Source: Cannabis sativa (Eukaryota > Streptophyta > Magnoliopsida > Rosales > Cannabaceae). Taken from it: 64,000 bases of DNA. The notes beneath the pieces are model-generated. The model ran no database searches. It was not told the origin of the DNA and saw only the letters and a list, made by a program, of their open reading frames with translations. Location of the stretch: NCBI RefSeq assembly GCF_029168945.1, contig NC_083604.1, positions 42,093,686 through 42,157,685 on the forward strand. The letters run 5' to 3'. Numbering within the stretch: position 1 is the first letter of the stretch; each line of letters begins with the position of its first letter. The position numbers and the translations under genes were made by a program. Of this stretch, positions 45,835 to 58,800 are shown one piece after another.

Positions 45835-46603
45835 CAATCTTCAGCAATTCTCTCTTTCAATTTTCATTCATTTGATTTTCTGATGTGAGAATCATCTCTT
45901 TTTTGCGCGAAATTGGAATGTGGAAATCTCGTGATTTTTTTTTTTTTAAATTATTTGGATTAGGAAGAATTGGATCTCTGGTTGATTTTCGAAATTGGCC
46001 AGTCATTTCGTTATCCTTTGGAATGTTGTTAGATTTGATGGATCTATTTAGGAATATGTAAATTCAGATTCAATTCTATGTTTTTTTTTTCTTTTCTGAG
46101 CTGTGATCTTTTTCTTCTTGTCTTTCTGTTTTTGGTAGAATCTTTTGTAATCTGATGAGAAATCAGTGAAGAATTCAAATCGAGAATTTGATTCAGTTGC
46201 TTTTTTGTTTGTTAATTTATTTTAAATATAGTTGAGTTTATTGGAATTTATGTGGGGAATGTTGCGGAACAGTGTGAGTAAATTGTACGATCTTCGTTAC
46301 ATTTATGGAAACATACTTGTAAAATTTCTTTATTCAAATTTTTAAATATGTATATATTTATATATTATATAGGCGTGCGTATTGGTGTCGAAAACTGGTG
46401 TACCCGTGGCTAGTTCAGCTGTTACTCACCATTGGGTGCCTCAATTTCTGAGAATTTTTTAAAGTTTTGTTGGCAACTACTTGACAATGAATGTATATTG
46501 TCAGTTGTAACGGCCTTGATCTGCCTTAACTTTTGTTAAATCTTTCTAAAAACAAAATTTTATTTTCATTTTGAGTTAATTATAACATCTTTTAACTCCA
46601 CAG

Positions 46604-46702
46604 GTGAAATTTGTATTGAAGCGTAGTATTAGGTTTATGAAGACTGAGCAATAAAGAATTTGGTGACACTGATACATTGCACATCAGAAGCCATCCGTGA
46701 AA
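46604..46702 (+). other. 5'UTR part of exon 2
   Basis: Lies between the inferred acceptor at 46603 and the start codon at 46703. It contains no upstream ATG in frame with the coding sequence. Confidence 0.5.
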
Positions 46703-46832
46703 ATGTCTTCGACAGTCAAAGCTGAGAGGAAGGCAACCCTTGATGCAGCATCATGGATGTTCAATGTGGTGACATCCGTAGGAATAATCTTAGTCAATAA
46801 AGCTCTTATGGCTACATATGGTTTCAGCTTTG
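46703..46832 (+). CDS. URGT: Transporter coding exon 1
   Basis: Starts at the first ATG ([18 protein letters not shown]) and encodes the cytosolic N-terminus and helix 1. It ends in phase 1 before GTATGC. The family's usual N-terminus has the same short charged lead, which supports this start. Confidence 0.92.
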
Positions 46833-49800
46833 GTATGCTCCTTATGGCTTCCTGATTGTCTTGCCTGTCTAAACAATTACATTTTTCACTTGGTTCCCAT
46901 AATTACTTTCTTACCTGAGTTATATTCATTAGAAATCATGTGAAACTGATGCAAGGAGGGAGGAATTGTGCTCCTTCTTATAATATAAGCAAGATTATAG
47001 GTGAAAATTGTACAATCAAAGATGTGAATTGTTTTAAAAGAAGGATTGTGTCTAGTAAAAGGAGTACAAAATCAAATCAATAGAAAGCTCAAACAAAAAG
47101 TAACTTTTTTCGTTCTAAAATGACTTGTATTATATTACACAGAATTTATTGCGTTTTAAGATATACGGGGAAACCCCATCATTTTTTAATTTGTATCATA
47201 CACGGTCTCATCAATTGATATTTTCGTTCGAATGTCAAATCATGTTAAAAGATATTCTTTTCCCCCTATCTTTACTCTTCAGGGAAATAGTTAATATTTG
47301 GACTACACTCCAAGGGGGAAGCTTTGGGTGAACAAAACAGAATTTTAATTCAAAGGGAAGATATATTTGGCAAGGAAAAATATTAGGAACTAGTAGTTTA
47401 AATGGTTTAAGAATTAGTAACCAAAGTGAGGTGCGATACATTAAGTTTATTGTGCAAAGTTATTTCCTAGATGGTAAGACTAGATGCGGGGAGTTTTTGC
47501 ATTTATCTAATTTTTTGATTCAACAATGATTTTGAATTATGTTTTGTGTTGTAGTAGTCTTTAGCTAACGAGAAAAAAAATTTGCGACAAGTTTAATATT
47601 GTGTGTCATAATTGCAGCTACAACATTAACTGGTCTGCATTTTGCCACAACAACCTTGTTGACATCTTTCCTAAGGTGGCTGGGATATATACAACCTTCT
47701 CATCTTCCGTTTTCTGAACTTATGAAGTTTGTTTTATTTGCAAATTTCTCTATTGTTGGGATGAATGTAAGTTTGATGTGGAACTCTGTGGGATTCTATC
47801 AGGTGAGTTCTTGTGTAACTTGGAATTGAATTTGTCTGTGTGTGTCAGTCAATAAATTACAATTTACATACATTGCTTCAAAAATAAAATAAAATAAAAT
47901 AAATTACAATTTACATAATTTTCCTTCTAAATTTTATTTCAGATCGCAAAGCTAAGTATGATTCCAGTATCTTGTTTTCTAGAAGTTGTCTTGGATCATG
48001 TGCGATACTCAAGGGATACAAAACTTAGTATTTTGTTAGTTCTCCTTGGTGTTGCAGTTTGTACTGTTACTGATGTGAGTGTCAATGCAAAGGGTTTCAT
48101 TGCTGCTTTAGTAGCAGTTTGGAGCACTTCGCTGCAGCAGTATGTAAGTACTTTCTTAACAAATGTTGTCTTACCCTTTTTTATTTTAAAGATTTTACCA
48201 CTATGGAATGTGTGGATCATGGTATTTCTGAGATTTGAGATTGGTCTAATTTTAACTTGTTCTCATGTTGGTACATATGCAAAATAAAAAATACTGAGTA
48301 TTATATAAGCTGAGATGATCCTGACCAACATATTAAAATGGTATTTGGGTATTTTACCTCACATTACAGCTAAATTAGACATGTTTATCAAGGAAACTGG
48401 ATTGTTATATTATTTCTTATGCTATCTTCACTTGAGCTTACCTATTTTCTTTTTGATCTTTATTCTTTTGCAGTATGTACATTTTCTTCAACGTAAGTAT
48501 TCTCTTGGTTCATTCAACTTGTTGGGGCACACTGCTCCAGCACAAGCTGCATCATTGTTGGTTGTAGGGCCTTTCCTGGACTACTGGTTAACAAGTAAAA
48601 GAGTTGATGCTTACAATTTTGGCACAACATCTGTGGTAAGCTTTACATTTTTCTGATTAATGTCCTGTTAACTTATTGGTTTAGCTTTTTATTATTAAAA
48701 CCTGAATTTGCTTTGCTCATGAATTATGTGGCAGATCAGATACTTTGGTTTTTGTTAGAGTATTAGCTGTATATTAGGTGTAAAAGAATTAGGGTAACTT
48801 GTATTTAGTAGTTTCCTATTTTGTTGGTAGTTTCCTATTTCCTAGTCTCCTAGCTTTGTATATAAATATGTACTATTCTATGAAATAAACACACAATTCG
48901 AATCACTATTTTCTACATGGTATCAGAGCATTGTGATTCAAAATTCGAAATTCGAAATTAGGGTTCTGAAAAAAAAAAAAAAAAAAAAAAAATTAGGGTT
49001 TGAGTTTAGGGTTTTTTTTTTTCGAAAATCCTATTTGGAGTGAAGATTTTTTTCTCACCGCCCACATAAGAGGAGGCCGCGACCTCTCCGATCTACGAAC
49101 CACGAAGTCCCGGTCGATTCCTCGCGCGTGGGGCTCACGCGCGCGCCCGGCTTACGCGCGTGGGGCTCACGCGCCGGCGCGTGGAGGCGCGTGTGACGGC
49201 GCCTTCGACGGCGTTCTGTTGCCGATTCTTCACTGGGTTCTTCTAAGCCCACTCGCATCTGTTCTAGGTTGTAATTCGGTATTTGTTTGTCTTCTTCGTG
49301 TTTGGGTGTTCATTCTTTGGTGTTCTTTTGTTCTCTGTCCTTTGTGTTTGCTTTTGAGATAATGGCAGAGATAAAATCAGATTCGAAATCAATCGTTGTT
49401 TCTGATGTGGTTCCCGTGATGTCTAAAATCACGGACCATAAGTTGATTGGTTCGAATTATTTGGAATGGAGTAAGACGATTCGACTGTATTTGAGGAGTA
49501 TTGACAAAGATGACAAACGATTCGACTGTATTTGAGGAGTATTCGACTGTATGTGGTTCGTAGATCTGCCAAATTCTGGGAGCATCATGTGCAATTATTG
49601 TAAGAAACCAGGCCACACCAAGTTTGAGTGTAGGAAGTTACAATTTAAGAATCGACAACAACACTCTGCCAATATTGCAAGCAACCAAGATGCATCCTCG
49701 ACAAATCGGTCCTTATTTACGCCGATGAATTTGCCAAATTCTCGAGGTATCGTGAAACACTTAAGTCTTCATCTTCTTACATCACATGCGATTGCCGATT

Positions 49801-52800
49801 CGAGTAACTGCAATGCATGCCTTCTTTCCAAATCCTCGAAATGGGTCATTGATTCTGGTGCCACAGATCATATGACAGGTAATTCCCGTCTCTTTTCCAC
49901 TTTTCAGTCTCACAGTCCCACTTCTGTTGTCACCTTAGCTGATGGGTCAACAGCGTCTGTTCTTGGATCTGGCACTATTATTCCTACACCTATGATCACT
50001 TGACTGACGATCCTCCTGAAGAAACAAACGATTCAAGGAAAATATGGCTCCGTGAGGATGCTCGCTTGTTCCTTCAAATTCGAAATTCTATCGATAATGA
50101 GGTAATTAGTTTGATTAATCATTGTGAATTGGTTAAAGAACTAATGAGTTACTTGGAGTTTTTGTATTCTGGCAAAGACAACATCTCTCGCATATATGAT
50201 GTTTGCAAAGCTTTTTATCGCGCGGAAAAACAAGATAAGTCTCTTATGAATTATTTTATGGCTTTCAAGAAAACATATGAAGAACTTAATGTGCTATTAC
50301 CCTTTAGTCCTGATGTAAAAGTTCAACAGCGCCAACGAGAACAGATGGCTATTATGAGTTTTCTTGCAGGACTCTCATCTGAATTTGACTCTGCAAAGTC
50401 ACAAGTTCTCTCTCGGTTACGATGTCTCCTCTTTACAAGATGTGTTTACTCGTGTTCTTCGCACGAGACTACCTCTTCAACTCCTCTTAATAGCGCCTTG
50501 GTGAGTCGTAATAATTACGCACCGTAAAGAAAACTCTACTCCAAGTGGATTTAAAGGAGGTAATTCACAAGGGACACGATAACGCACACCAAATTCAGGG
50601 AGCATCATGTGCAATTATTGTAAGAAACCGAGCCACACCAAGTTTGAGTGTAGGAAGTTACAATTTAAGAATCGACAACAACACTCGCCAATATTGCAAG
50701 CACTTAGTGATGCATCCGACAAATCGGTCCTTATTTACTGCCGATGAATTTGCCAAATTCTCGAAGGTATCGGGGAAACACTTAAGTCTTCATCTTCTTA
50801 CATCACTTTGCGATTCTTGATTCGGGTAACTACAATGCATGCCTTCTTTCCAAATCCTCAAAATGGGTCATTGATTCGGTGCCACGGATCATATGACGGG
50901 TAATTCCGTCTCTTTTCCACTTTCGAGTCTCACGGTCCCCACTTCGTTGTCACCTTAGGCGATGGGTCAACGGCGTACGTTCTTGGATGCGGCACTATTA
51001 TTCTACACACATGCTATCTTTATCATCGATCTTACATTTACCCGATTTGTCCTTTAATTTGCTTTACGTTAGTCAACTCACTCGTAATCTAAATTGTTGC
51101 ATCTCATTCTTTCCCGATCATTGTTTGTTTCGGGATCTTATGACGAAGAAGATTATTGGTAAAGGACATGAATGCAGTGGCTTGTATGTTCTTGACCCAC
51201 TTCCAGCCAACCTCTATTGCTTGTTCGAGTGTTGCTTCGCTTTTGAGGCTCATTGTCGTTTAGGTCATCCATCCCTTCCTTTGCTCGAAGAACCGTGTCC
51301 CCAATATAGTAGTTTATCTTCGTTAGAATGTGAGTCATGTCGGTTGCCAAACATCATCGTGTTAGTTTGAGTCCACGTGTCAATAAACGTGCTTAGTGTT
51401 CCTTTTGAGTTAGTTCATTCGATGTTTGGGGTCCTTCTCCTATTTTGTCTCAACCTGGATTCGAGGTATTTTGTTACTTTTGTGGATGATTATTCTCGTT
51501 TAACTTGGTTATATTTAATGAAAAATCGTTCGAGTTGTTTTCTATATTACGTGCTTTTTGTCTTTGAGATTCAAACTCAATTTAATGTATCTATTCGTAC
51601 TTTGAGAAGTGATAATGCCAAAGAGTACATGTACGCTCAATTTCAATCTTATATGACCTCTAATGGCATGCTTCATGAAACTTCTTGTGTTGATACGGCA
51701 CCTCGGAATGGTGTTGCGAGAACGTAAAAACGTACATCTTCTTGAAACTGCACGTGCTCTCTTGTTTCAAATGAAAGTCCCTTTAAACCTTTTGGGCGAT
51801 GCGGTTTCCACGGCATGCTTTCTTATTAATCGCATGCCCTCTCGTACATTCTTAATGGTGAAATTCCATTTAAAATTCTTTTTCCTAATAAGTCATTATT
51901 TCCGGTTGCTCCGCGAGTCTTTGGTAGTGTTTGTTTTGCTCGCGATGTCAGTCCATCGTCACCAAATTAGACCCTAAGGCACTAAAGTGTGTCTTTCTTG
52001 GTTATTCTCGTCTTCGTAAAGGGTATAGGTGTTCTTGTCCCGATCTCGACAAATATCTTGTTTCTATTGATGTTACTTTTGTAGAAAATACACCTTATTT
52101 TTCATCTTCCACTACTTCTACTAGTCGGGGGAGGATGATGATTTGTTGGTTTGTTAAATGCATCCTATGCGCCGCTCCATGTTCCTACGGCGGGTCTCTT
52201 GTTCCTTCACACCGCCTCGGTCGTCACCCCCACAATGTCTACACCTCCACCACCTCCACCACCTCTACCACCTCCACCAACTCCCCTCGGCCTCCTATAG
52301 TGTACACCGGGCGCCCCCCTCCTCCACCTCTGTTTCATGTCACCGCACTGCATCTTCGTCATCGTATCTGGACATCTCGGATGATCTTCCCATTGCACTA
52401 CGTAAAGGTAAACGTCAATGTACTTTTCCTATTACTTCTTTTGTGTCTTATAATCATCTCTCCTCTTCTTAACTTGTTCTTTTATTGCTTCTCTTGATTC
52501 TATCACTATTCCTAAAGAAACATTCGAAGCGATGTCTCATCCCGGTTGGCTTCTTTGCGCATGATAGAAGAGATGAATGCTTTGGTTGCGAATGGTACTT
52601 GGGTCTTGGTTGATTTACCTTCCGAAAAACGGGCCATCGGGTGCAAATGGGTGTTTACGGTTAAATTCAATCCAGACGGCACAGTTGCTCGCTTAAAGGC
52701 CCGTCTTGTTGCCAAGGGTTATGCTCAAACCTATGGAGTGGACTATTGTGATACTTTTTCCCCTGTTGCTAAACTAAAATCTGTTCGACTGTTCATTTCC

Positions 52801-55800
52801 CTGGCAGCTACTCATCATTGGCCTTTGCATCAACTTGATATTAAAAATGCTTTTCTTCATGGAGATCTTGGGGAAGAAGTATATATGGAGAAACCTCTTG
52901 GGTTTGTTGCTCAGGGGGAGTTAGGGCGAGTTTGTCATCTTCGTAAATCTTTATATGGATTGAAACAAAGCCCTCGTGCTTGGTTTGGTAAATTTAGTCA
53001 GGCTGTTGAGAAGTTTGGTTTGTGGAAAAGTAAGTTAGATCATTTTGTGTTTTATAAAAGATCAACTGCTGGTTATTTTGTTAGTTGTGTATGTTGATGA
53101 CATCGTTATTACTTGGAAATGATGCGAAGGCATCTCATCCCTTAAGTCTTTTATTCACACCCGAGTTTAACACGAAAGATTTAGGGAACTCGAAGTATTT
53201 CTTGGGGATTGAAGTTACTCGGAGTAAACAAGGTATTTTTAAATGGAAGTATGTACTTGATTCTAAGCGGGAACGGGAAATTGGGATCAAAACCTTGCAA
53301 TGCTCCAATGAATCCGGTTTGTGCATCTTACACGTGATGGGAAACCATTTGAAGATCCTGAGAAATATCGCGGAGTTAGTTGGAAAGTTGAATTATTTGC
53401 TTGTGACTCGTCCAGGATATTGCATTTCAGTTAGTGTTATCGGTCGGTTCATGTCTTCCCAACAATTCATCATTGGGCGGCATTAGAACAAATTTTATGT
53501 TACTTAAAAGGAGCACAGGGACGAGGTATAGTTTACAAGGATCATGGACATACCCGAGTTGAGTGTTTTTCGATGCAGTTGGCGAGCTCCAAGGTAGATA
53601 GACGATCCACTTCGAGGATATTGTGTATTTGTTGGGGGCAATGCGGTCTCTTGGAAGAGTAAGAAACAAAATGTTGTATCTAGATCCAGTCTTGAATCGA
53701 ATATAGAGCTATGGCCCGGTCGTGTGTGAGGTAATATGGATTTATCGCCTTTTGACCGAATTCGGGTTTAAGACTTCTATTCCGGAAAATTATGGTGTGA
53801 TAATCAAGGCGCTCTTCATATTGCCTCGAATCCCGTATTCCACGAGCGAACTAAGCACATTGAGATCGATTGTCATTTTGTTCGTGAGAAAATTCAACGA
53901 AGGTCGATCTCCACGGGATATGTGAAAACCGGAGAACAACTAGGAGATATTTTTACAAAAGCTTTGAATGGGGTGCGGATAGACTATCTTTGTAACAAGC
54001 TGGGCATGATTAACATCTATGCTCCAGCTTGAGGGGGAGTGTTAGAGTATTAGCTGTATATTAGGTGTAAAAGAATTAGGGTAACTTGTATTTAGTAGTT
54101 TCCTATTTTGTTGGTAGTTTCCTATTTCCTAGTCTCCTAGCTTTGTATATAAATATGTACTATTCTATGAAATAAACACACAATTCGAATCACTATTTTC
54201 TACAGTTTTCAATTAATTGAATTATGACTTATTTTGAACAAAAGTTATGATGCAAAGGAACATTTGGAATATTTCATATAACTATTCAAGATTATTATTG
54301 AAAAGAAAAAAAGTACTATAATACTAGATTTGATAATCAAATAACTAATTTACGCATTATCAAAACTACAATAAATAACACCCAGTTTGTTTCCTCAATA
54401 ATTTAACCAAAGCTTGCTTATTGATAATTATTTCTTACTATTTGAATAATAAATCAAATTAAACATAATAGTTAATTATAATAATATTAATTGGATACAA
54501 TATAATAAGGAAATAAAAATAAATATTTCTTGGATTAATAAAGTTGGGCGTGTGTGTTGGAGTTACTAAAATTTTACAAAAACGCAAGTATACTCTTTCT
54601 GTATGTTGAGTGAGTTTATTTGACTATTGGGTGCCTAACATTACTAGCCACCCAAATTTCACCTTGTTCTCAAGATGAAAAAGAAATTGCCATTTGTAGA
54701 AAGACCCACAATACATTCAATTTTTTGGCAGCTGCTGCATGTTGAGCTCAAGTGTTAGAGACCAAGCTTTAATATGGCTTCAGACGGACACAACCTTATT
54801 TTGAACAAGATGAATACACTTTCATCGTGATGGCCACAAACGCATTTGAGGCTAACATCTCCATTTATAACAAATTTGTGCGTGCTAGTAGGTGGGAACT
54901 TAATTTGTAAATTTAGTTGATAGACTAAACCAAGTACTCTTTTGGACAAAGGAAATTCAGACCCAATTCTTTTGGCTGAGTTCTTTAGAAATTGCAGCTG
55001 GACATATTTTCTGGTCATAGGTGGTGTCTATATCGCCCTTCAATGACATGACAAGTCTAGAGGCCAAGAATCATGACATCTCCTCTTCATGTCAGCTAGC
55101 ACAATGAAGTTGACTTTGTTGGACAAAATCCCCACCACCCTTGCGACGAACCAAGCAACAGTTGAAATACTGTAATCGCTGCCTTCTACGGTGCCAGCAT
55201 TTCCTTAGGACTTCTCTGGTGGGTCATAAACAGAGAAAATAGTTTAGGTCCTGTGGTAGTGTCCCTTGCACTGATTCTAGTAAAGAAAACTGTTTCTCAT
55301 CACTGTTTTCTTCCCCATCTAGCATTTGAATTGCTCTTTTGTGGTCAAAGATGATTATGGATTGTGAATCATTCTCACCTTCACCATTTAAAAAATCTTG
55401 CTCTAGTGGTTTCCTAACACTACCACCACTTTTGTTAGCTCAGAGACACATTCTTTGGAAATGTTATGCACAAGGATAGGCATTTTCTCTTGTCTCACAT
55501 ATTTTTCTCTAGGTGAACCCTAATCACAAAGTGAGTGTATTCCCTTGGTTGTAAGTGTTTAATGCAGTGAGTGTCACTATTGCAACATCTCCATTACGGT
55601 GAGAAGCTTTGCTTGTCACCATTGATGAAAGTTTCTGTATGAATAATCTCTCTTAATCATATCTAGTATAATAGGGATTTGATTCATATTGAGAATTCAT
55701 CAGTTGTTGGCTTCATGTCTAAATGATTCCACCTTTTTAATTTGACTGTCTGCTGCGAGCTTCAAAAACTTATTTTTCCATGCCCAAGATGAATTCTCTG

Positions 55801-58800
55801 ATACCACTGTTAGGACCCAAATAAATTCTCACAGAGGAATAGAGAACATTACAGGAACCTGTTGGTATTTGAAAGACCACCCCTCTTCCAAGAGCAACAA
55901 CTCTACTCCAAATTCATATAGTAGATGACCCCTTTCAATCACTCTTGCACTGTTTATGTATACTCAATATTTCTAGGACTATTACACTTACCCGAACCCC
56001 TTACTTTTGAATGACAAAATATATACTCTCTTTTTGAAGTTCTTGCACACTCCCCACTACTTGATTTATTTCCATTTGTTTGACTCTTGCTGCCTAATAG
56101 TAACCTTTTTGCCCTTGCACACCTACTACTTGAGCTATCCTTGCATGGCTGAGAAAAAAGTAACCATGGAAAATTGAGATGCTTGTCCTTTACCCGCAAA
56201 TGCTATTTCGAAAACAAACATATGTAACTACCTGTTCTCACTTTAGCTAGTGTTCTTTAGCCCCTATTCTATTATACATATCAGTTCATGAAGAATAATA
56301 TTATGTGACATTTCTTGGAACATTCAAGTGATGAAGGAGAACATGTAGTGTTCCCTAGAAAGTATAACTTAACAACAAAATAACACTGTAGCGTGAAGGA
56401 AATTTAAAACACAAGTCTGAACCACAATATGAGATGATTTTTTATTTATTTTTTTTAAAAGAGCCACAACTTTTCAAATTTTCTACCAGATTGAAATTTT
56501 CCTTCAACCATTTAAACTAAGAGCAACACAAAAATAGTATAATTCTGAAGCACCTTATACATTTACTTGTGCCCTAAGTGCCTATTGTGAAAAAATGAAA
56601 ATATCTCACTAGTTGTAGAAGCTGTGAGTTGTCATAACCGAACAGTGTGGTCCCAATGTGTTATAAATTCTTGTTAGAATATTCCCTGCTGTAATGATTA
56701 ATTTGTAATTGTGTAAAAAGGTCTAGGTCATTATTTTGTATAGTGGACAAGTCATTATAAATACAAGCAATCAGCCAATGATTTTGTTGAGCTGAGTTTT
56801 CATTCTTTTTCTCTTCTTTTCTTTTGCTCTCTATTTTTCCTCTGGTTCTCAAACTTGGTATCAGAGCATTATGACAAGCTCTGGAGACACTGTTTGCAGG
56901 TGACCCTTACCCAGAAAAACAATTGGTGTCTAATGTTCTTTCTAGTCTTGACTCGAATACTTGCCAATTGTGCTTCAAGTTGAAGCAAGACCATCTACAT
57001 CTTGTCAAGAGCTTCAGGATATACTCCTGAGCATTGACAGTAAGTTAGACAGGTTAACAACTCTGTCTGGATCCTTCAAACTACCACTCTCAAGCTCACC
57101 ATCTGCTAATATTGCTGCTACTAGATCTTCTGGTTTTTTAGGAAATAGATCTCCAAATCCAAGCCATTATGGTCATGGAAATCGTGGTAGCCCTGGTCAA
57201 TCTAGAGGTGGTAGAGGACCTGGTAAATTCAGGGGTCGAGGAGGAAGAAATCAAAGCAACTCCAAATCCACTTGTCAAGTTTGTGGGAGATATGGTCATA
57301 GTGCAGCCTATTGTTATAATTGGTATGATGAATCATACATGGGAACAAAGAAGGTAATAAACTTGAAATTGCTGATGTTGGTAAAAGTTTGATACCTTTG
57401 GTTAATAACTCTCTAATTTTGAGTAGTGTTCTGCATGTGCCAAATAAAACTAAGAATTAACTTAGTATCTCTAAACTTACACATGATAGTAATGTGTCTG
57501 TTGAATTTTTTGCTCGAATTGTTTTGTGAAGTAACTGGAAACAAAGAAGGTGCTCCTCCAAGGGACTCTTAGAGATAGCCTATACCAGCTTACAAATCAG
57601 CAAGAAGGTCTTCCCAACCACTCAAGTTCTATTTCAATTCTAAGTCTGTCAAACATTTTACTTGTGTTGTTTCGTTGTCAAGGGACAAGCATGTTGCTAG
57701 TTCCAATTTTCTTTCCTAAAGGATAGGTGGCATAAACGTTTAGGTCATTCTTCCAATTGAGTTTTATGAATGAAAATGAAAATGAAAACCAGTTATAAAA
57801 GCTTCCACTATGAGAATCATTCTCTCAATTGTTTCAAAGAATTGGGAAATTAGACAATTAGATATCAATAATGCATTCCTGAATGGCACCTTACAAGAAG
57901 ATGTTTACATGCTACAACCTCAAGGTTTTGAAAATCAAAATCAACCTGAAGTAGTGTGCATACTAACCAAGTCTCTCTACAGTTTAAAGCAGGCTTCAAG
58001 GGCTTGGTATAAGAGGCTAAGAGCAACCTTACTAAACTGGAACTTTACAAACTCAAAGGCAGATTCTTCCTTGTTCTTCTACAAAGTACCTGGGATTGTT
58101 ATTATGGTTCTAATTTATGTTGATGACATAATTATAATAGGGAACAATGTTGCTGAAGTCAATTAATTCATTGATAAGTTGAATGAGATGTTTGCTCTAA
58201 AGGATTTAGGATCACTCCACTTTTTCCTTGGAATTGAGGTACACAGAGATGAAAGAGGTCTTTATTTGAATCAAGGAAAATATGCTAAAGAGCTACTTGT
58301 TAAAGCAGGAATGATGCATCTCAAACCCTGCACCACTCCTATGACAGTAGGTAAACCTCTATCAAAATCAGATGGTAAACTTCTAGCAAACCCCCCAAAG
58401 TATCGAAGCATCATAGGTGGCCTGCAACACTTGACATATACTAGACTAGATTTATACTTTGTTGTCAACAAATTAAGTCAATTTCTGCAGTCCCCTACAA
58501 CAACACATTGGAGTGCAGCAAAAAGAGTGCTTCGATACTTAAAGGGAACAACCTATCATGGTCTTCACATCAAACCTTTGGATAGACTTGCTATCACAGG
58601 ATACTTGGATGCAGATTGGACATGTTGTCCTAATGATAGAAATAGTATTGCTGGATATTGTGTTTACCTTGGAAATACACTTGTATCCTGGTCATCCAAA
58701 AACAAGCAGTTTTATCTCGATCCAGTACAAAATCGGAGTACAGGGCCCTTGCACAAGTAGCTGCTGAAATTGCATGGATACAAGCTTTACTAAAGAGTTT

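Larger units (their letters stand above)
48753..54204 (+). mobile_element. Copia C: young Ty1/copia element with short identical LTRs
   Basis: LTRs 48753-48917 and 54040-54204 are identical over all 165 bases. The TSD GTTTT is at 48748-48752 and 54205-54209. PBS TGGTATCAGAGCA is at 48918-48930 and the polypurine tract GAGGGGGAG at 54031-54039. Plus-strand order: leader, gag, zinc knuckle, protease, integrase, RT, RNase H, with an extra zinc knuckle-protease copy inserted in gag. It faces the same way as the host gene, inside its last intron. Confidence 0.95.

Noticed and set aside
49000..49362. Ala/Arg-rich 120-residue frame upstream of Copia C gag
   Set aside because: It lies in the GC-rich leader between the PBS and the gag ATG and matches no domain. 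Openness follows from base composition.
54755..55018. 87-residue minus-strand frame as a host gene
   Set aside because: It lies inside an LTR-element remnant (PBS and LTR end on the same strand) within an intron, and no known host domain is visible.
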